Shown in pieces: positions 8,259 through 17,800 of a stretch of DNA of 64,000 nucleotides. This stretch comes from Ectobacillus funiculus (lineage in GTDB: Bacteria; Bacillota; Bacilli; Bacillales; Bacillaceae_G), in the NCBI RefSeq assembly GCF_042429435.1, contig NZ_JBHMAF010000028.1. One strand, written 5' to 3'. Each line of letters starts with the position of its first letter. Position 1 is the first letter of the stretch. Under the pieces are notes generated by a model. It saw only the letters and a program-made list of their open reading frames with translations, was not told where the DNA came from and made no database searches. A program made the translations under genes and the position numbers.

Positions 8259-9275
8259 ATGACTGATAAAACAAAAGTGTTCCCAGTTGAAGCAGCAGGA
8301 GAAAAGGGACTGAAAAAGAAAGAGGAACTACATAACAAATCGACACGCATAGCTGATGAAGAAAAAGCGAAGGGTAATAGAATGGTAGAGTTAGAGAGTG
8401 TTGCTCACTTTAATGAAGCGATGAAAACATTAACGGCCCGCTATTTTGCTGTTTCATTAGAAAGCGTTGAAACTTTTGGAACTCAAATCCAAAGAGCAAA
8501 CAACTTGGCTTTTCGACTGCATGATATTTTCACATCCGTTATTACAACATCGAGAGAAAGGCTAGAACAAAATCCATTTGGTTTTGAACAGAATAAAAAG
8601 GAATTACAAGGAAAGATAGAGGAGCTGTCAGCTAAGCTAAATTCTGAAGAAGAGCTTACAAAATCCCAAGTAAAGCAAATTCTTGAATTAAAAAAGGCTG
8701 AAGCACGTTTAGAAAAATTAACACAAACGCAAAAAACTTCTATCGAAAAATTAAATGCAACAATCGAGACACTTCATTCTGATAAGGAAAAGTTAGCAGC
8801 TGATAAAGAGGAGCTACACCTTAAAGTAGAGGCAGCAACGAAAGAAAATCAGGAATCCCTACAAAAGATAGCAGATTTGCAGAATCAATTACATGCTGCA
8901 CAGCAAGAATTGCAAGAAATAGGAGAGTTAGAACAGCAGTTATCCCTTGCTGTTGAAACCCACAAAAATGAAATAATACAAATTTCTGAGCAAAAAGATT
9001 TAGAAAAACAAAGTGAAATATTAGAGCTGCAACAAAAGCTGTTAACTGAACATCAAGAGGAGCTATCCAAAGAAGTTAAGAAAAGAGAAGAAATGAATGA
9101 TACGGTTTTAGAGTTAAACCGAATCATCGAGAAACAAACAGTAGATGCAGCTAAAGTAAAAAACAAGCATGAGAAAGACATTGAGAAACTAAACAAAAAA
9201 GCGCTTGAAGCCCAAAATGGATATGAAGCGCAATTTGCAAAGTTAAAAAAGGAAATTACCTCTTTAAAGCAGTAG
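8259..9275 (+). CDS. Long coiled-coil protein of unknown function (338 aa)
   Basis: The ATG at 8259 is preceded by CAAGGGGGAAAAATC, a good ribosome binding site. Residues 1-35 are lysine-rich and disordered. Residues about 45-110 are a helical block without heptads (FNEAMKTLTARYFAVSLESV...). Residues about 115-338 are almost continuous heptad-like coiled coil rich in E, K, Q and L, with no cysteine cluster, signal peptide or membrane segment. It is monocistronic, with its own promoter and a terminator at 9349. I do not recognise the family; a scaffold, filament-like or phage-tail-like role cannot be told apart from the sequence. Confidence 0.75.
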   Translation: MTDKTKVFPVEAAGEKGLKKKEELHNKSTRIADEEKAKGNRMVELESVAHFNEAMKTLTARYFAVSLESVETFGTQIQRANNLAFRLHDIFTSVITTSRERLEQNPFGFEQNKKELQGKIEELSAKLNSEEELTKSQVKQILELKKAEARLEKLTQTQKTSIEKLNATIETLHSDKEKLAADKEELHLKVEAATKENQESLQKIADLQNQLHAAQQELQEIGELEQQLSLAVETHKNEIIQISEQKDLEKQSEILELQQKLLTEHQEELSKEVKKREEMNDTVLELNRIIEKQTVDAAKVKNKHEKDIEKLNKKALEAQNGYEAQFAKLKKEITSLKQ

Positions 9276-9348
9276 AGGAAAGTAAAAAGTGCATTTGAAG
9301 AGAGTGCCTCATGACCGCCAAATTAAGAAAATGATATAAACAGACACA

Positions 9349-9397
9349 AAATGACCATCCTGATTTATTTCACATCTGAATCAGGATGGTCATTTTT
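9349..9397 (+). terminator. Terminator after the coiled-coil gene
   Basis: AATGACCATCCTGATT and AATCAGGATGGTCATT are near-perfect 16-base arms ending in TTTTT. The symmetry would let it work on both strands. Confidence 0.85.
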
Positions 9398-9420
9398 CTA
9401 TGATGAATGTCACCTGGCCT

Positions 9421-9554
9421 TTTTTACACTTTAAGAAATTTCTAGCTGGAAGACAATTCGACGTAGCGAGAAACTTTAGGAATACAGTATAAGGGAAACG
9501 ATGCCTCTGGCTTCGCCTAAGAGCAGGGCTCACCAATCGGCGAGTTTGCTTTAT
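9421..9554 (+). repeat. Dispersed repeat family R1, copy a
   Basis: About 134 bp. It starts ACACTTTAAGAAATTTC, carries AATTCGACGTAG and TTTAGGAATACAGTATAAG in the middle, and ends with a hairpin made of GCTC(A)CC and GGCGAG followed by TTTGCTTT. Related copies lie at 13142, 24014, 24133, 24955 (reverse) and 29695. Short minus-strand frames inside the copies translate to similar peptides because the repeat itself is conserved; I do not regard them as genes. The remaining 9555-9859 sequence shows nothing definite. Confidence 0.8.
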
Positions 9555-9859
9555 GAGTAGAGAATTATCAGTAGACAAACATATGTTCTTTTAGTAGAAT
9601 GAGATTACCAGAATGAACCAAAAGGGGGAGAGTGAAGACGTGCGGTTTTCCCAAGCGAGTCTATAAACATACTGTACCTCATAATCTCAATCAGGAACTC
9701 TTTTGTTCTTTTTTTGTACGCAATACATAAAGTGTGAAGGCAAGTATGCCTTTTTGCTTACAAGGGAGGGCTTTGAGTTCGAAATATCCAAATGAATAAA
9801 GGTTTATATTTTTTGCATTGCTACTGATTTTCTCTAAATTAAGAAAGGAATTCATAAAT

Positions 9860-11413
9860 ATGAGGATAAAACAAAGCAATTTAAAAGCTGTGCTGGCGGG
9901 TCTCTTGTTAGCAATTTTAATGGCGTCTATGGATAATACCATTGTCGCTACCGCAATGGGAACAATTGTAGGTGAACTTGGCGGGCTCGATAAGTTCGTA
10001 TGGGTTACCTCTGCGTATATGGTTGCTGAAATGGCGGGGATGCCGATATTCGGCAAACTGTCGGATATGTTCGGACGTAAAAGGTTTTTTATTTTTGGAT
10101 TAATTGTCTTTTTGTCAGGATCTATTTTGTGCGGAATGGCGGACAGCATTGTCCAGCTTAGTATCTATCGTGCAATCCAGGGAATCGGCGGCGGAGCACT
10201 TATCCCAATCGCCTTTACAATTATGTTTGATACTGTACCAGTTGAACAACGCGGAAAGCTAGGAGGATTATTTGGAGCTGTATTTGGTTTATCCAGTATC
10301 TTTGGTCCGCTATTAGGTGCCTATATCACAGACTATCTGGACTGGCGCTGGGTGTTTTATGTGAACATTCCTTTAGGTTTATTGGCTTTAGTATTTATCG
10401 TTTTCTTCTATAAGGAATCACCTGTTCACACCAAACAAAAAATTGACTGGTGGGGTGCCTTCACACTAGTTGGAGCCGTAATCAGCTTGATGTTTGCATT
10501 AGAATTGGGCGGCAATGAGTATGATTGGGATTCAGCTTTCATTCTAGGCTTGTTCGCTGTTTTTGCCGTGTTGTTTGTTGCCTTCATTTTCATTGAACGA
10601 AAAGTAACAGATCCGATTATCTCATTTCCAATGTTTAAGGTTCGCTTATTTGCTACAAGCAATCTTTTAGGATTGTTGAGCGGTATGGCTTTCATTACGG
10701 CTTCTGTGTATATCCCTATCTATATTCAAGGGGTGTTAGGGGGAACTGCAACAAATTCCGGTCTCGTCCTGCTCCCGATGATGTTAGGTTCGGTTGTTTC
10801 TGCTACAACCGGGGGCTTTTTAATGAGCAAATGGAGTTACCGTAACATCATGATCTTTTTTGCTATTATTTTTGCAGCAGGAATGTTCTTATTAACTACA
10901 TTAGAGCCAGATTCAGGACGATTCCTAGTGACAATCTACATGATTCTGGCAGGTTTAGGAATTGGAGCCACCTTCTCTGTCCTAAGCAATGCGGCCATTC
11001 ACCATTTCGAACCGTCACAGCGGGGCTCTGTTAACGCTACTGTATCGTTTATCCGCTCATTGGGAATGTCACTTGGAATTACTGTTTTCGGGATTATTCA
11101 ACGAAATGATTTCTCTGCGAAGCTAAATGATATTTTTGCAAGTATGGGGAACGGGAAAATGGCAGAAAATCCGGCGTTTAAAGACCCTCGTGTGCTGCTT
11201 GCGCCGGAGGCTCGTGCTCAGATACCAGCACCAATTTTAGATAAAATTACGGCAGCCCTATCCTCCTCCATCACAATTACATTTATGTGGGCGCTCATTC
11301 CTACGGCACTGGCATTTATTGTAGCGATGATGATGAGTAAGGAGCGATTGCAATCATCTATTGAATATCAACAGGCTAGAGGGGAACAGAAAGCTGGGCA
11401 TGCACACCAATAA
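9860..11413 (+). CDS. MFS multidrug exporter, DHA2 (14-TM, EmrB/QacA) family
   Basis: 517 residues from the ATG at 9860, preceded by AAGAAAGGAATTC; an upstream in-frame ATG at 9818 lacks a ribosome binding site. Fourteen hydrophobic segments are visible. Family motifs: LDNTIVATA-like MDNTIVATAMG (about residues 25-35, motif D1), GKLSDMFGRKRFF (about 68-80, motif A) and the motif-C region GPLLGAYITDYLDWRWVFYVNIPLG (quoted in part: DWRWVFYVNIPLG, about 166-178). It would export drugs or other amphiphilic compounds using the proton gradient. The substrate is unknown. It stands alone between the R1 repeat and the small YjcZ-type gene. Confidence 0.92.
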   Translation: MRIKQSNLKAVLAGLLLAILMASMDNTIVATAMGTIVGELGGLDKFVWVTSAYMVAEMAGMPIFGKLSDMFGRKRFFIFGLIVFLSGSILCGMADSIVQLSIYRAIQGIGGGALIPIAFTIMFDTVPVEQRGKLGGLFGAVFGLSSIFGPLLGAYITDYLDWRWVFYVNIPLGLLALVFIVFFYKESPVHTKQKIDWWGAFTLVGAVISLMFALELGGNEYDWDSAFILGLFAVFAVLFVAFIFIERKVTDPIISFPMFKVRLFATSNLLGLLSGMAFITASVYIPIYIQGVLGGTATNSGLVLLPMMLGSVVSATTGGFLMSKWSYRNIMIFFAIIFAAGMFLLTTLEPDSGRFLVTIYMILAGLGIGATFSVLSNAAIHHFEPSQRGSVNATVSFIRSLGMSLGITVFGIIQRNDFSAKLNDIFASMGNGKMAENPAFKDPRVLLAPEARAQIPAPILDKITAALSSSITITFMWALIPTALAFIVAMMMSKERLQSSIEYQQARGEQKAGHAHQ

Positions 11414-11609
11414 CCGTTTTTGATGATAAAGCGTAATCCGTGTTCAAACACTTATAAGGCTGGAACGAAAAGCAATGGGAATCCGTTTGTTGTGAAGATT
11501 TTTATTATACAGACGAAAAATAGACGCGCTCACATTTCCTCTATAGGCATATGATATGGTATCCGTACAGCAGTATCCCTCCTTATCAACGAAGGGAAGA
11601 GTAAAAAAA

Positions 11610-11852
11610 ATGATGTCAAATGCGAATATTCCTTACAGCAACAATGCGCCAATGCCTGTAAACGTGGCTCCTGTAGCCCCTGTTCAACAAGTTCCAGTCT
11701 ATGGTGGTTATTACCACACACCATGTTTTGATTATGGATATGGCGGTTACGGCTGCGGAGGCTACGGTCATGGCTTTGCGCTCATCGTTGTACTATTTAT
11801 CTTGCTCATCATTATAGGCGCTTGTACTTTCCACCACGGTGATAAGTGTTGA
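11610..11852 (+). CDS. YjcZ-type small membrane protein
   Basis: 80 residues. A start at 11610 (or 11613) is preferred because CGAAGGGAAG lies about 10 bases upstream. The N-terminal half is rich in N, P and V, followed by a Gly/Tyr-rich stretch (YGGYGCGGYGHG) and one C-terminal membrane segment ending GFALIVVLFILLIIIGAC. That hydrophobic tail is the signature of the YjcZ family of tiny sporulation-associated proteins in Bacillus, but these are normally 25-50 residues; this one has a long Pro/Asn extension. The function of the family is not established. A strong terminator follows 14 bases after the stop. Confidence 0.8.
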   Translation: MMSNANIPYSNNAPMPVNVAPVAPVQQVPVYGGYYHTPCFDYGYGGYGCGGYGHGFALIVVLFILLIIIGACTFHHGDKC

Positions 11853-11865
11853 GGTACTAACCTTT

Positions 11866-11896
11866 ACCCCCTTGTATTCGTACAGGGGGGTTTTTG
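11866..11896 (+). terminator. Terminator after the YjcZ-type gene
   Basis: CCCCCTTGTA (11867-11876) pairs with TACAGGGGGG (11881-11890) across a 4-base loop, followed by TTTTT. Confidence 0.9.
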
Positions 11897-12029
11897 TCGT
11901 TAGAATGAAAGGCATGTAAGTAGTAGGGTATGTGCCGGCGACGATGTACTAATCGATGTAAATGTTAATCGCTTATACATAAAAGATGACGACAAATGAA
12001 GTTTATTTTTAATAAATAAAGAAAAAAAT

Positions 12030-12060
12030 CTCCACTTTTTATAAAAAGGTGGTATAATTC
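12030..12060 (+). promoter_or_regulatory. comK promoter with overlapping palindrome
   Basis: TATAAT lies at 12053-12058, 55 bases before the comK start. No good -35 box is present. Immediately upstream is a near-perfect palindrome (CCACTTTTT / AAAAAGGTGG, 12033-12052), with an A-run before it (12022-12028). B. subtilis comK is autoregulated through AAAA-N5-TTTT boxes; here an A-run and a T-run are spaced by 7 bases instead, so assignment as a ComK box is uncertain. The palindrome could bind a repressor. Confidence 0.5.
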
Positions 12061-12113
12061 TCCGTAAAGGGATATCTTTCCTAATCTTTAATATAGAAAG
12101 GTGGAGAAATCAT

Positions 12114-12692
12114 ATGAAATTTAAACCATCGCGATTTGTATATGATTATATTATAAATCGAAAAACAATGGCGATTGTACCTGTGTTAACGGTAGATAAT
12201 CGAATTTTATCCGGTATTTTAGAGGAAGAGGATACCCTCATTGCGCTTCCAAGGCCTTATGAGGTTGTTGATCAAAGCTGTCGTTTCCACGGTTCTAGCT
12301 TTGAAGGCCGCAAAGAGGGCACTCGTGAATTAATTGGAATCACCCATAAAGCACCTATTGCAATCAGCTCCACAGAAAGCCTGTATTTTCTTTCTACTTT
12401 GTCCTACACCCGCAGAGAATGCTCTTGGATTTCTCATTTCCACGTTACTAACACGAAAGCAACTCCTCATAACAATGTTCTCATTACATTCATGAACGGC
12501 CAAAGCTTTGAAGTGGGAATTTCAAAAACAAGCTTTGACACATTGCTATATCGAACCGCACACCTTCGCTCTGAGTCAGAAGATCGCCAAAAGCGCAAGC
12601 TTCTGCAAGTATCACGAACAGTAAACAAACAAGACCTGCCGCAGCTTGCTTCTGAGCCAATGTATCCGTACAAAGCAAAATGGGAAACCTAA
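12114..12692 (+). CDS. comK: Competence transcription factor ComK
   Basis: 192 residues, the length of B. subtilis ComK. Recognised from the conserved core: DQSCRFHGSSFEGRKEGT (residues about 53-70; B. subtilis has a very similar RSCRFFGSSYAGRKAGT), ITHKAPI (about 75-81), WISHFHV (about 104-110) and YRTAHLR (about 145-151). ComK activates the DNA-uptake and recombination genes by binding AT-boxes. The ribosome binding site GAAAGGTGGAGAAATC is strong. The gene sits between yhfN and yhjE/sipV/addB, as in B. subtilis. The N-terminus and the C-terminal tail diverge from B. subtilis. Control by MecA/ClpCP is expected from the family and is not visible here. Confidence 0.9.
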   Translation: MKFKPSRFVYDYIINRKTMAIVPVLTVDNRILSGILEEEDTLIALPRPYEVVDQSCRFHGSSFEGRKEGTRELIGITHKAPIAISSTESLYFLSTLSYTRRECSWISHFHVTNTKATPHNNVLITFMNGQSFEVGISKTSFDTLLYRTAHLRSESEDRQKRKLLQVSRTVNKQDLPQLASEPMYPYKAKWET

Positions 12693-12700
12693 TTTTGTAG

Positions 12701-12742
12701 GGCTGTTTCACAAGTCGGTGTTAACTGACTTGTGAAACAGCC
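12701..12742 (+). terminator. Hairpin after comK
   Basis: Perfect 16-base arms GGCTGTTTCACAAGTC (12701-12716) and GACTTGTGAAACAGCC (12727-12742). Only a short, interrupted T-stretch follows, so it is either a terminator or a stabilising 3' hairpin. Confidence 0.7.
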
Positions 12743-12904
12743 TATTTGCATGCAGATTTGATTAAATGAAATAGAAATCGGGTAGATTTATTATAAAACA
12801 GAAGTTGATTTTTATAATCTGTTATAGTACAATGAATGTAACAAATATTAGAGAATGAAACAAGTAACAAACATTACCGTACAGGATGAGAGGAGAATGT
12901 ACAA

Positions 12905-13051
12905 ATGGAAATGTATACAGAGGCTTATCGAAAATACTCAGAGAAATGTCAGCGATTTGGGATTACTGGAATTGACTTTATTGACTTTATTCAAAGCTTA
13001 ACATTACAGCAAATTCAAATGATGGTAATGGATTTGGATTGCATCAATTGA
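12905..13051 (+). CDS. Small protein of unknown function (48 aa) downstream of comK
   Basis: The ATG at 12905 follows GAGAGGAGAATGTACAA, a good ribosome binding site. The protein begins MEMYTEAYRKYSEKCQRFGI and continues with hydrophobic and charged residues (IDFIDFIQSLTLQQIQMM) that would form amphipathic helices. It has no signal peptide. A strong terminator follows 43 bases later, so it is an independent transcription unit after comK. I do not recognise the family. Confidence 0.6.
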   Translation: MEMYTEAYRKYSEKCQRFGITGIDFIDFIQSLTLQQIQMMVMDLDCIN

Positions 13052-13093
13052 GGTGGGACATGAATAGTGATGTGGATGTTAGAAAAAGATGAG

Positions 13094-13134
13094 CCATCTG
13101 TTTATCTTACTTGTAAGAGAGCAGATGGTTTTTT
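13094..13134 (+). terminator. Terminator after the 48-residue ORF
   Basis: CCATCTG (13094-13100) pairs with CAGATGG (13122-13128), extended by an internal TCTTAC/GTAAGA stem, followed by TTTTTT. Confidence 0.85.
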
Positions 13135-13141
13135 CGTGTTC

Positions 13142-13282
13142 TTTTTCACGCTTTAAGAAAGCATAAATTCTCAGCCGGAAGCCAATTCGACGTAGGCAGA
13201 AATTTTAGGAATCCAGTATAAGTAGGGCTACGCCTCTGTCTTCGCAGGGGGCAGGGCTCGCCAATCGGCGAGTTTTCTTTAC
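13142..13282 (+). repeat. Dispersed repeat family R1, copy b
   Basis: It begins CACGCTTTAAGAAAGCATAA and carries AATTCGACGTAG, TTTAGGAATCCAGTATAAG and the terminal hairpin GCTCGCC/GGCGAG followed by TTTTCTTTA. It is directly followed by an R2 copy, so this 13.14-13.41 kb stretch is a composite of both families. Confidence 0.8.
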
Positions 13283-13410
13283 AAGAAAATGTAACTTTTC
13301 GAGGTGATGTCTAGCTCCCAAGGCCCAAAATGGCAGCGTAGGGCTGAACCTCCGCAACAGGCAAAAAGCGCCTTTTACTCCGGGCCACCCCTACGCTGCC
13401 ATAAAAGGTG
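13283..13410 (+). repeat. Dispersed repeat family R2, copy c, with long hairpin
   Basis: It contains GTAACTTTTCGAGGTGATGT, TCTAGCTCCCAAGG and AAGCGCCTTTTAC, as in the copy at 2137. In addition GGCAGCGTAGGG (about 13331-13342) and CCCCTACGCTGCC (about 13388-13400) form a long inverted repeat. The remaining 13411-13577 sequence is the leader of the next gene. Confidence 0.7.
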
Positions 13411-13577
13411 GGTCTTGTCCGCTTTTCTTTATAACTTACCTATTTCTTTCGCAAATGAAAAGGAATTGCGCAGAATATATGGAAATAGAAACAAGAAAGC
13501 AAACAGCGTGTTTAGTGAAATCGGAAAATAGTGGTACAATACAAGAAAGTATGAGATGAAGGAGCAGCAGTATTTAC

Positions 13578-14177
13578 ATGGATATACATACAATCAGGGA
13601 ATTTTTCACATTGGAGCATATGGAGCGGTTGCTTGAAAGCTATCGGGATTTTGGGCCGCTTGCAGGTATTCTTCTTCCGATAGTCGAGGCATTTATACCG
13701 GTGCTTCCGCTTGTTGCGTTTGTGTTGGCAAATGCGGCAGCATATGGGCTTTGGGTTGGATTCTTCTATTCATGGCTGGGCTCTTGTATTGGGTCATTGC
13801 TTCTCTTTGCGCTTGTCCGAAAATTTGGCCGCCATCGTTTTTTTGCATTTTTAAATGATCATCCAAAGGTGCGGCAGTCGATGCTTTGGATCGAGAGAAG
13901 AGGTTTTGGTCCTATTTTTATCTTGTTTTGTCTCCCGTTTTCGCCGTCTGCCTTAATCAATGTAGTTGCAGGCCTATCGAGAATTAGCCAAAGGCAGTTT
14001 GCGCTTGCGCTTTTGCTTGGAAAGGTTGTTATGATTTTTATTATTAGTTATGTTGGTCATGATTTGCTTTCATTTGTGCAAAAGCCTTTGAAAACGGCAA
14101 TTGCCGTTTTGGTTATTTTCCTGCTTTGGTATGTTGGGAAAAAGGTTGAAGTGAGGCTAGAACTCGCAAAGAAATAA
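13578..14177 (+). CDS. yhjE: TVP38/TMEM64-family membrane protein, YhjE-like
   Basis: 199 residues with about five membrane segments. The family (related to DedA and VTT-domain proteins, which include lipid scramblase/flippase-like proteins) is recognised from the amphipathic entry region GPLAGILLPIVEAFIPVLPL (about residues 26-45), the glycine-rich segment FFYSWLGSCIGSLL (about 62-75) and the second re-entrant-like motif FCLPFSPSALINVVAGLSRI (about 119-138). The start at 13578 has AAGGAGCAGCAG upstream. It lies directly before signal peptidase I, exactly as yhjE precedes sipV in B. subtilis. The precise activity of YhjE is not established. Confidence 0.85.
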   Translation: MDIHTIREFFTLEHMERLLESYRDFGPLAGILLPIVEAFIPVLPLVAFVLANAAAYGLWVGFFYSWLGSCIGSLLLFALVRKFGRHRFFAFLNDHPKVRQSMLWIERRGFGPIFILFCLPFSPSALINVVAGLSRISQRQFALALLLGKVVMIFIISYVGHDLLSFVQKPLKTAIAVLVIFLLWYVGKKVEVRLELAKK

Positions 14178-14227
14178 TCTTCATGTTGATAGACAGCCCT
14201 AATACATGGAAGAAATGAGGGAGCGTC

Positions 14228-14782
14228 ATGAAGCGAGCGTGGAAGCAAGAAGGTGTGCAATGGATGCAAATAATTGGATGTGGCATTATTTTGGCGGTAT
14301 GTGTCCGGATTTTTTTCTTTTCGACCTATGTAGTCGAGGGAAAGTCAATGATGCCGACGCTTCAGGATGGAAACATGATTGTCATTAATAAGCTTGGGTA
14401 TGATGTAGGAAGCTTGCATCGGTTTGACGTTGTTGTGTTTCATGCGAATGAGAAGGAAGATTATGTTAAGCGGATTATCGGGCTTCCAGGTGACACAATT
14501 GAGTATATACGTGATAGACTATATATAAATGGTAAGCTTATGAAAGAGCCATATTTGGATCGCTTTAAAGCAGAAATGATTGGCAGGCGTCTGACCGATG
14601 ATTTCACCTTAGAGGAAGTAACAGGAAAAATGAAGGTTCCAAAGGACAGCGTGTTTTTGCTTGGAGATAATCGTTTAAGAAGCTGGGATAGCCGTTATTT
14701 TGGCTTTGTAAAAATAGAGAAAATTGTTGGGAAGGTTGACTTACGGTATTGGCCGATTAATGAGGTCAGCACTGCATTTTAA
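14228..14782 (+). CDS. sipV: Type I signal peptidase, SipV-like
   Basis: 184 residues. It removes signal peptides from secreted pre-proteins on the outer face of the membrane. An N-terminal membrane anchor (about residues 14-33) is followed by the catalytic serine in EGKSMMPTL (Ser40), the general-base lysine in YVKRIIGLPGD (Lys81) and the box-E segment LGDNRLRSWDSRYFG (about 148-162), all in the order and spacing of the Bacillus Sip proteins. ATG at 14228 has GAGGGAGCGTC before it. The gene lies 50 bases after the YhjE-like gene, as in B. subtilis, so sipV is the natural ortholog. Confidence 0.92.
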   Translation: MKRAWKQEGVQWMQIIGCGIILAVCVRIFFFSTYVVEGKSMMPTLQDGNMIVINKLGYDVGSLHRFDVVVFHANEKEDYVKRIIGLPGDTIEYIRDRLYINGKLMKEPYLDRFKAEMIGRRLTDDFTLEEVTGKMKVPKDSVFLLGDNRLRSWDSRYFGFVKIEKIVGKVDLRYWPINEVSTAF

Positions 14783-14833
14783 AGGGGGTAATTCAACATT
14801 GAGTTACCTTCTTTTTTCGTGAAGGGTGGAGGT

Positions 14834-17800
14834 ATGATGTCACTTCGTTTTATTCTCGGACGGGCAGGCAGCGGCAAAAGTGAGCTGTGCCTAGAGGAAA
14901 TCCGTCAAGAGCTGCGCAGATCAGCACGCGGCCGTACAATTTTGTATCTTGTGCCAGAGCAGATGACATTTCAGGCGCAAGTGGCGCTTCATCACGGTAT
15001 AAGTGGTTCTGTTCGCGCCCAGGTGTTCAGCTTTTCTCGTTTGGCATGGAAGGTGCTGCAGGAGGCGGGAGGAGCAAGTCGTCTGCATATTGACGGAGCT
15101 GGTGTACAGATGTTACTTCGTAAAATTGTTGAGGCGAGAAAACAAGAGTTAACAGTGTTTCAAAAAGCAAGTGAGCAAACTGGTTTTCTAGAGCAGGTAA
15201 GCCGGATGATTAGCGAATTGAAGCGCCATAATGTCAATCCGTCTCATCTGTACGCCATTTGGCAGGAGGCAGACCAAAAAAGCCAAAAAGCACAAGAAAT
15301 ATTGCTGGCCAATAAACTGCATGATTTACAGTTGCTATATGAAGATTTTGAGCGGTCGCTTATTGGCCGTTATTTAGATAGTGAGGATTATTTACAGCTT
15401 CTTGCGGAAAAAATTCCATATTCTCGCTATGTGAAGGATGCGATTGTATATGTAGATGGGTTTCATACGTTCACACCGCAGGAGATAAATGTGTTAAAGC
15501 ATTTATTGCTTGCAGGTGCTGAGGTGACGGTCGCATTAACGATGGAGCATGCGCCCAACGGAGATATGCAGGAATTAGACTTGTTTTATCCATCGAGCGG
15601 TTCCTATGAGAAGCTTGCGCGTATGGCAAAGGAATCTGGCATTGCAATGCAGGAGCATGTGCTGCTGCAGGAGCAAAAGCGCTTTGTGAAAAGTGAGTCT
15701 TTAGCTCACCTAGAGAGTTATTTTGATACGCGGCCTTACAAGTATTTCGGACAAGAGCCAGATGTTGCATTATATTCTGCCGCTAACCGCCGTGCGGAGG
15801 CAGAAGCCGTCGCACGGGAAATTCGCCGTCTCGTTCGTGAAAACGGCTATCGCTATCGGGACATAGCTGTTATGGTACGAAATGGTCATAGCTATTATGA
15901 CGTACTAAAAACGATTTTCCCAGATTACAATATTCCTTATTTTATTGATGAGAAACGAGCGATGCTGCATCATCCGCTTATTGAGCTGATTCGTTCTGCG
16001 CTTGAGGTGATAACTGGAAATTGGCGATACGATGCAATATTCCGCTGCGTGAAAACTGAGCTGTTGTACCCGCTGGGCGAGGAAAAGAACAAGCTGCGCG
16101 AGGACATGGATGAGTTTGAAAATTATTGTCTCTCCTATGGTATACAAGGGAAGAAGTGGACATCTTCAGAGCGATGGACATACCGCCGCTATCGGTCTTT
16201 GGAACATTATACAGAGAGGCAAACAGATAGTGAACGGGAGATTGAAGAAAAGCTGAACGAAATGCGGACGTTAATCGCAAAACCTCTTCTTCAGCTGCAA
16301 AACCGCTTCAAACGTGCAAAAACAACGATGCAAATGTGCGAAGCGCTGTATTTATTTTTAGATGAGCTAAAAATTCCGAAAAAGTTGGATGCACTTCGGC
16401 TGAAGGAGGAAGAGGAAGGAAATCTTCTGTTTGCGAATGACCATGACCAAGTATGGCAAGAGGTTATCGATTTGCTTGATAAATGTGTGGAAATGCTTGG
16501 GGAAGAAAAGCTGTCCCGTGATATGTTCATCAAGGTCATTACAGCAGGGTTAGAGGCGCTTCAGTTTGCAAATATCCCGCCATCGCTTGATCAGGTGCTC
16601 GTCGCAAATATCGATCGCTCCCGTCTGGCCAATGTGCGCGCTGTATTCGTCATCGGAGCAAATGAGGGTGTGATTCCATCAGCACCAAGCGATGAGGGTG
16701 TTATATCAGACGAAGAGCGGGAGATGCTGTTTACAGCAGGTATCGAGCTTGCGGCAACGAGCCGTCAAAAGCTGTTAGAAGAGCAGTTTGTATTGTACCA
16801 TACGCTGACGAGATCATCGGAGCGGTTATATGTATGCTGTCCGTTAGCTGATGAAGAAGGGAAAACGCTGCTGCCGTCCTCGTTGTTTAAAAGACTCAAA
16901 GCAATGTTTCCGCGTGCGCAGGAAGTGTTTGTAACGAATGATGTGAATGATATAACGCTAGAGAAGCAGCTTTCATTTGTTGCAACGCCGTCAGTTACTT
17001 TGTCATACTTAACGCAGCAGCTGCAGCATTGGAAACGGTACGGCTATGAAAGCAATTTGTCATTTTGGTGGGATGTGTACAATTTTTATATTACATCACC
17101 AGCTTGGAGCGGGAGAAGCAAGCTGGTGCTCAGCAGCCTGTTTTATGAAAATAAGGCCCGCAAGTTAACAGAACGTGTAAGCCAAGAATTGTATGGGGAA
17201 ACAGTGCAAGGAAGTGTTTCGCGTATTGAGCTGTTTCAGCGCTGCTCCTATGCGCATTTCATCCAGCACGGCTTGTTACTAAGGGAGCGCGACATTTTTA
17301 AGCTCGATGCTCCGGATATCGGGCAATTATTCCATGCAGCTTTAAAGCATATTGCTGATAAGCTGGAAAAAGAGAACAAGACTTGGCAGGATTTAGATAG
17401 ACGCGGGTGCGAGTATTTGGCGGCAGATGCGATAGAAGAGCTTGCGCCGCTTTTGCAAAAGGAAATCTTATTAAGCTCCAACCGTCATCATTATCTCAAG
17501 CGGAAGCTGCAGCATATTTTATTTCGCACCTCTCTTATCTTAAGTGAGCATGCAAAGGCGAGCGGGTTTGTGCCGGTTGGGCTTGAAATTCCGTTTGGCA
17601 TTGGAGAGGAAGCTTTGCCGCCGCTTCAATTCGAGCTGCTTGGCGGTACAAAAATGAAGGTTGTCGGACGGATTGATCGTGTGGATAAAGCTAAGCATGA
17701 AAAGGGCACATTTTTACGGATTATTGATTATAAGTCGAGCGCGAAAGCTCTTGATGTAACAGAGGTATATTACGGGCTGGCGCTGCAAATGCTTACCTAT

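Noticed and set aside
9390..9578. Minus-strand frame with a peptide similar to ones at 24015-24212 and 29693-29926
   Set aside because: All three lie in R1 repeat copies; the shared peptide reflects conserved repeat DNA. No ribosome binding site, and the other copies have broken frames.
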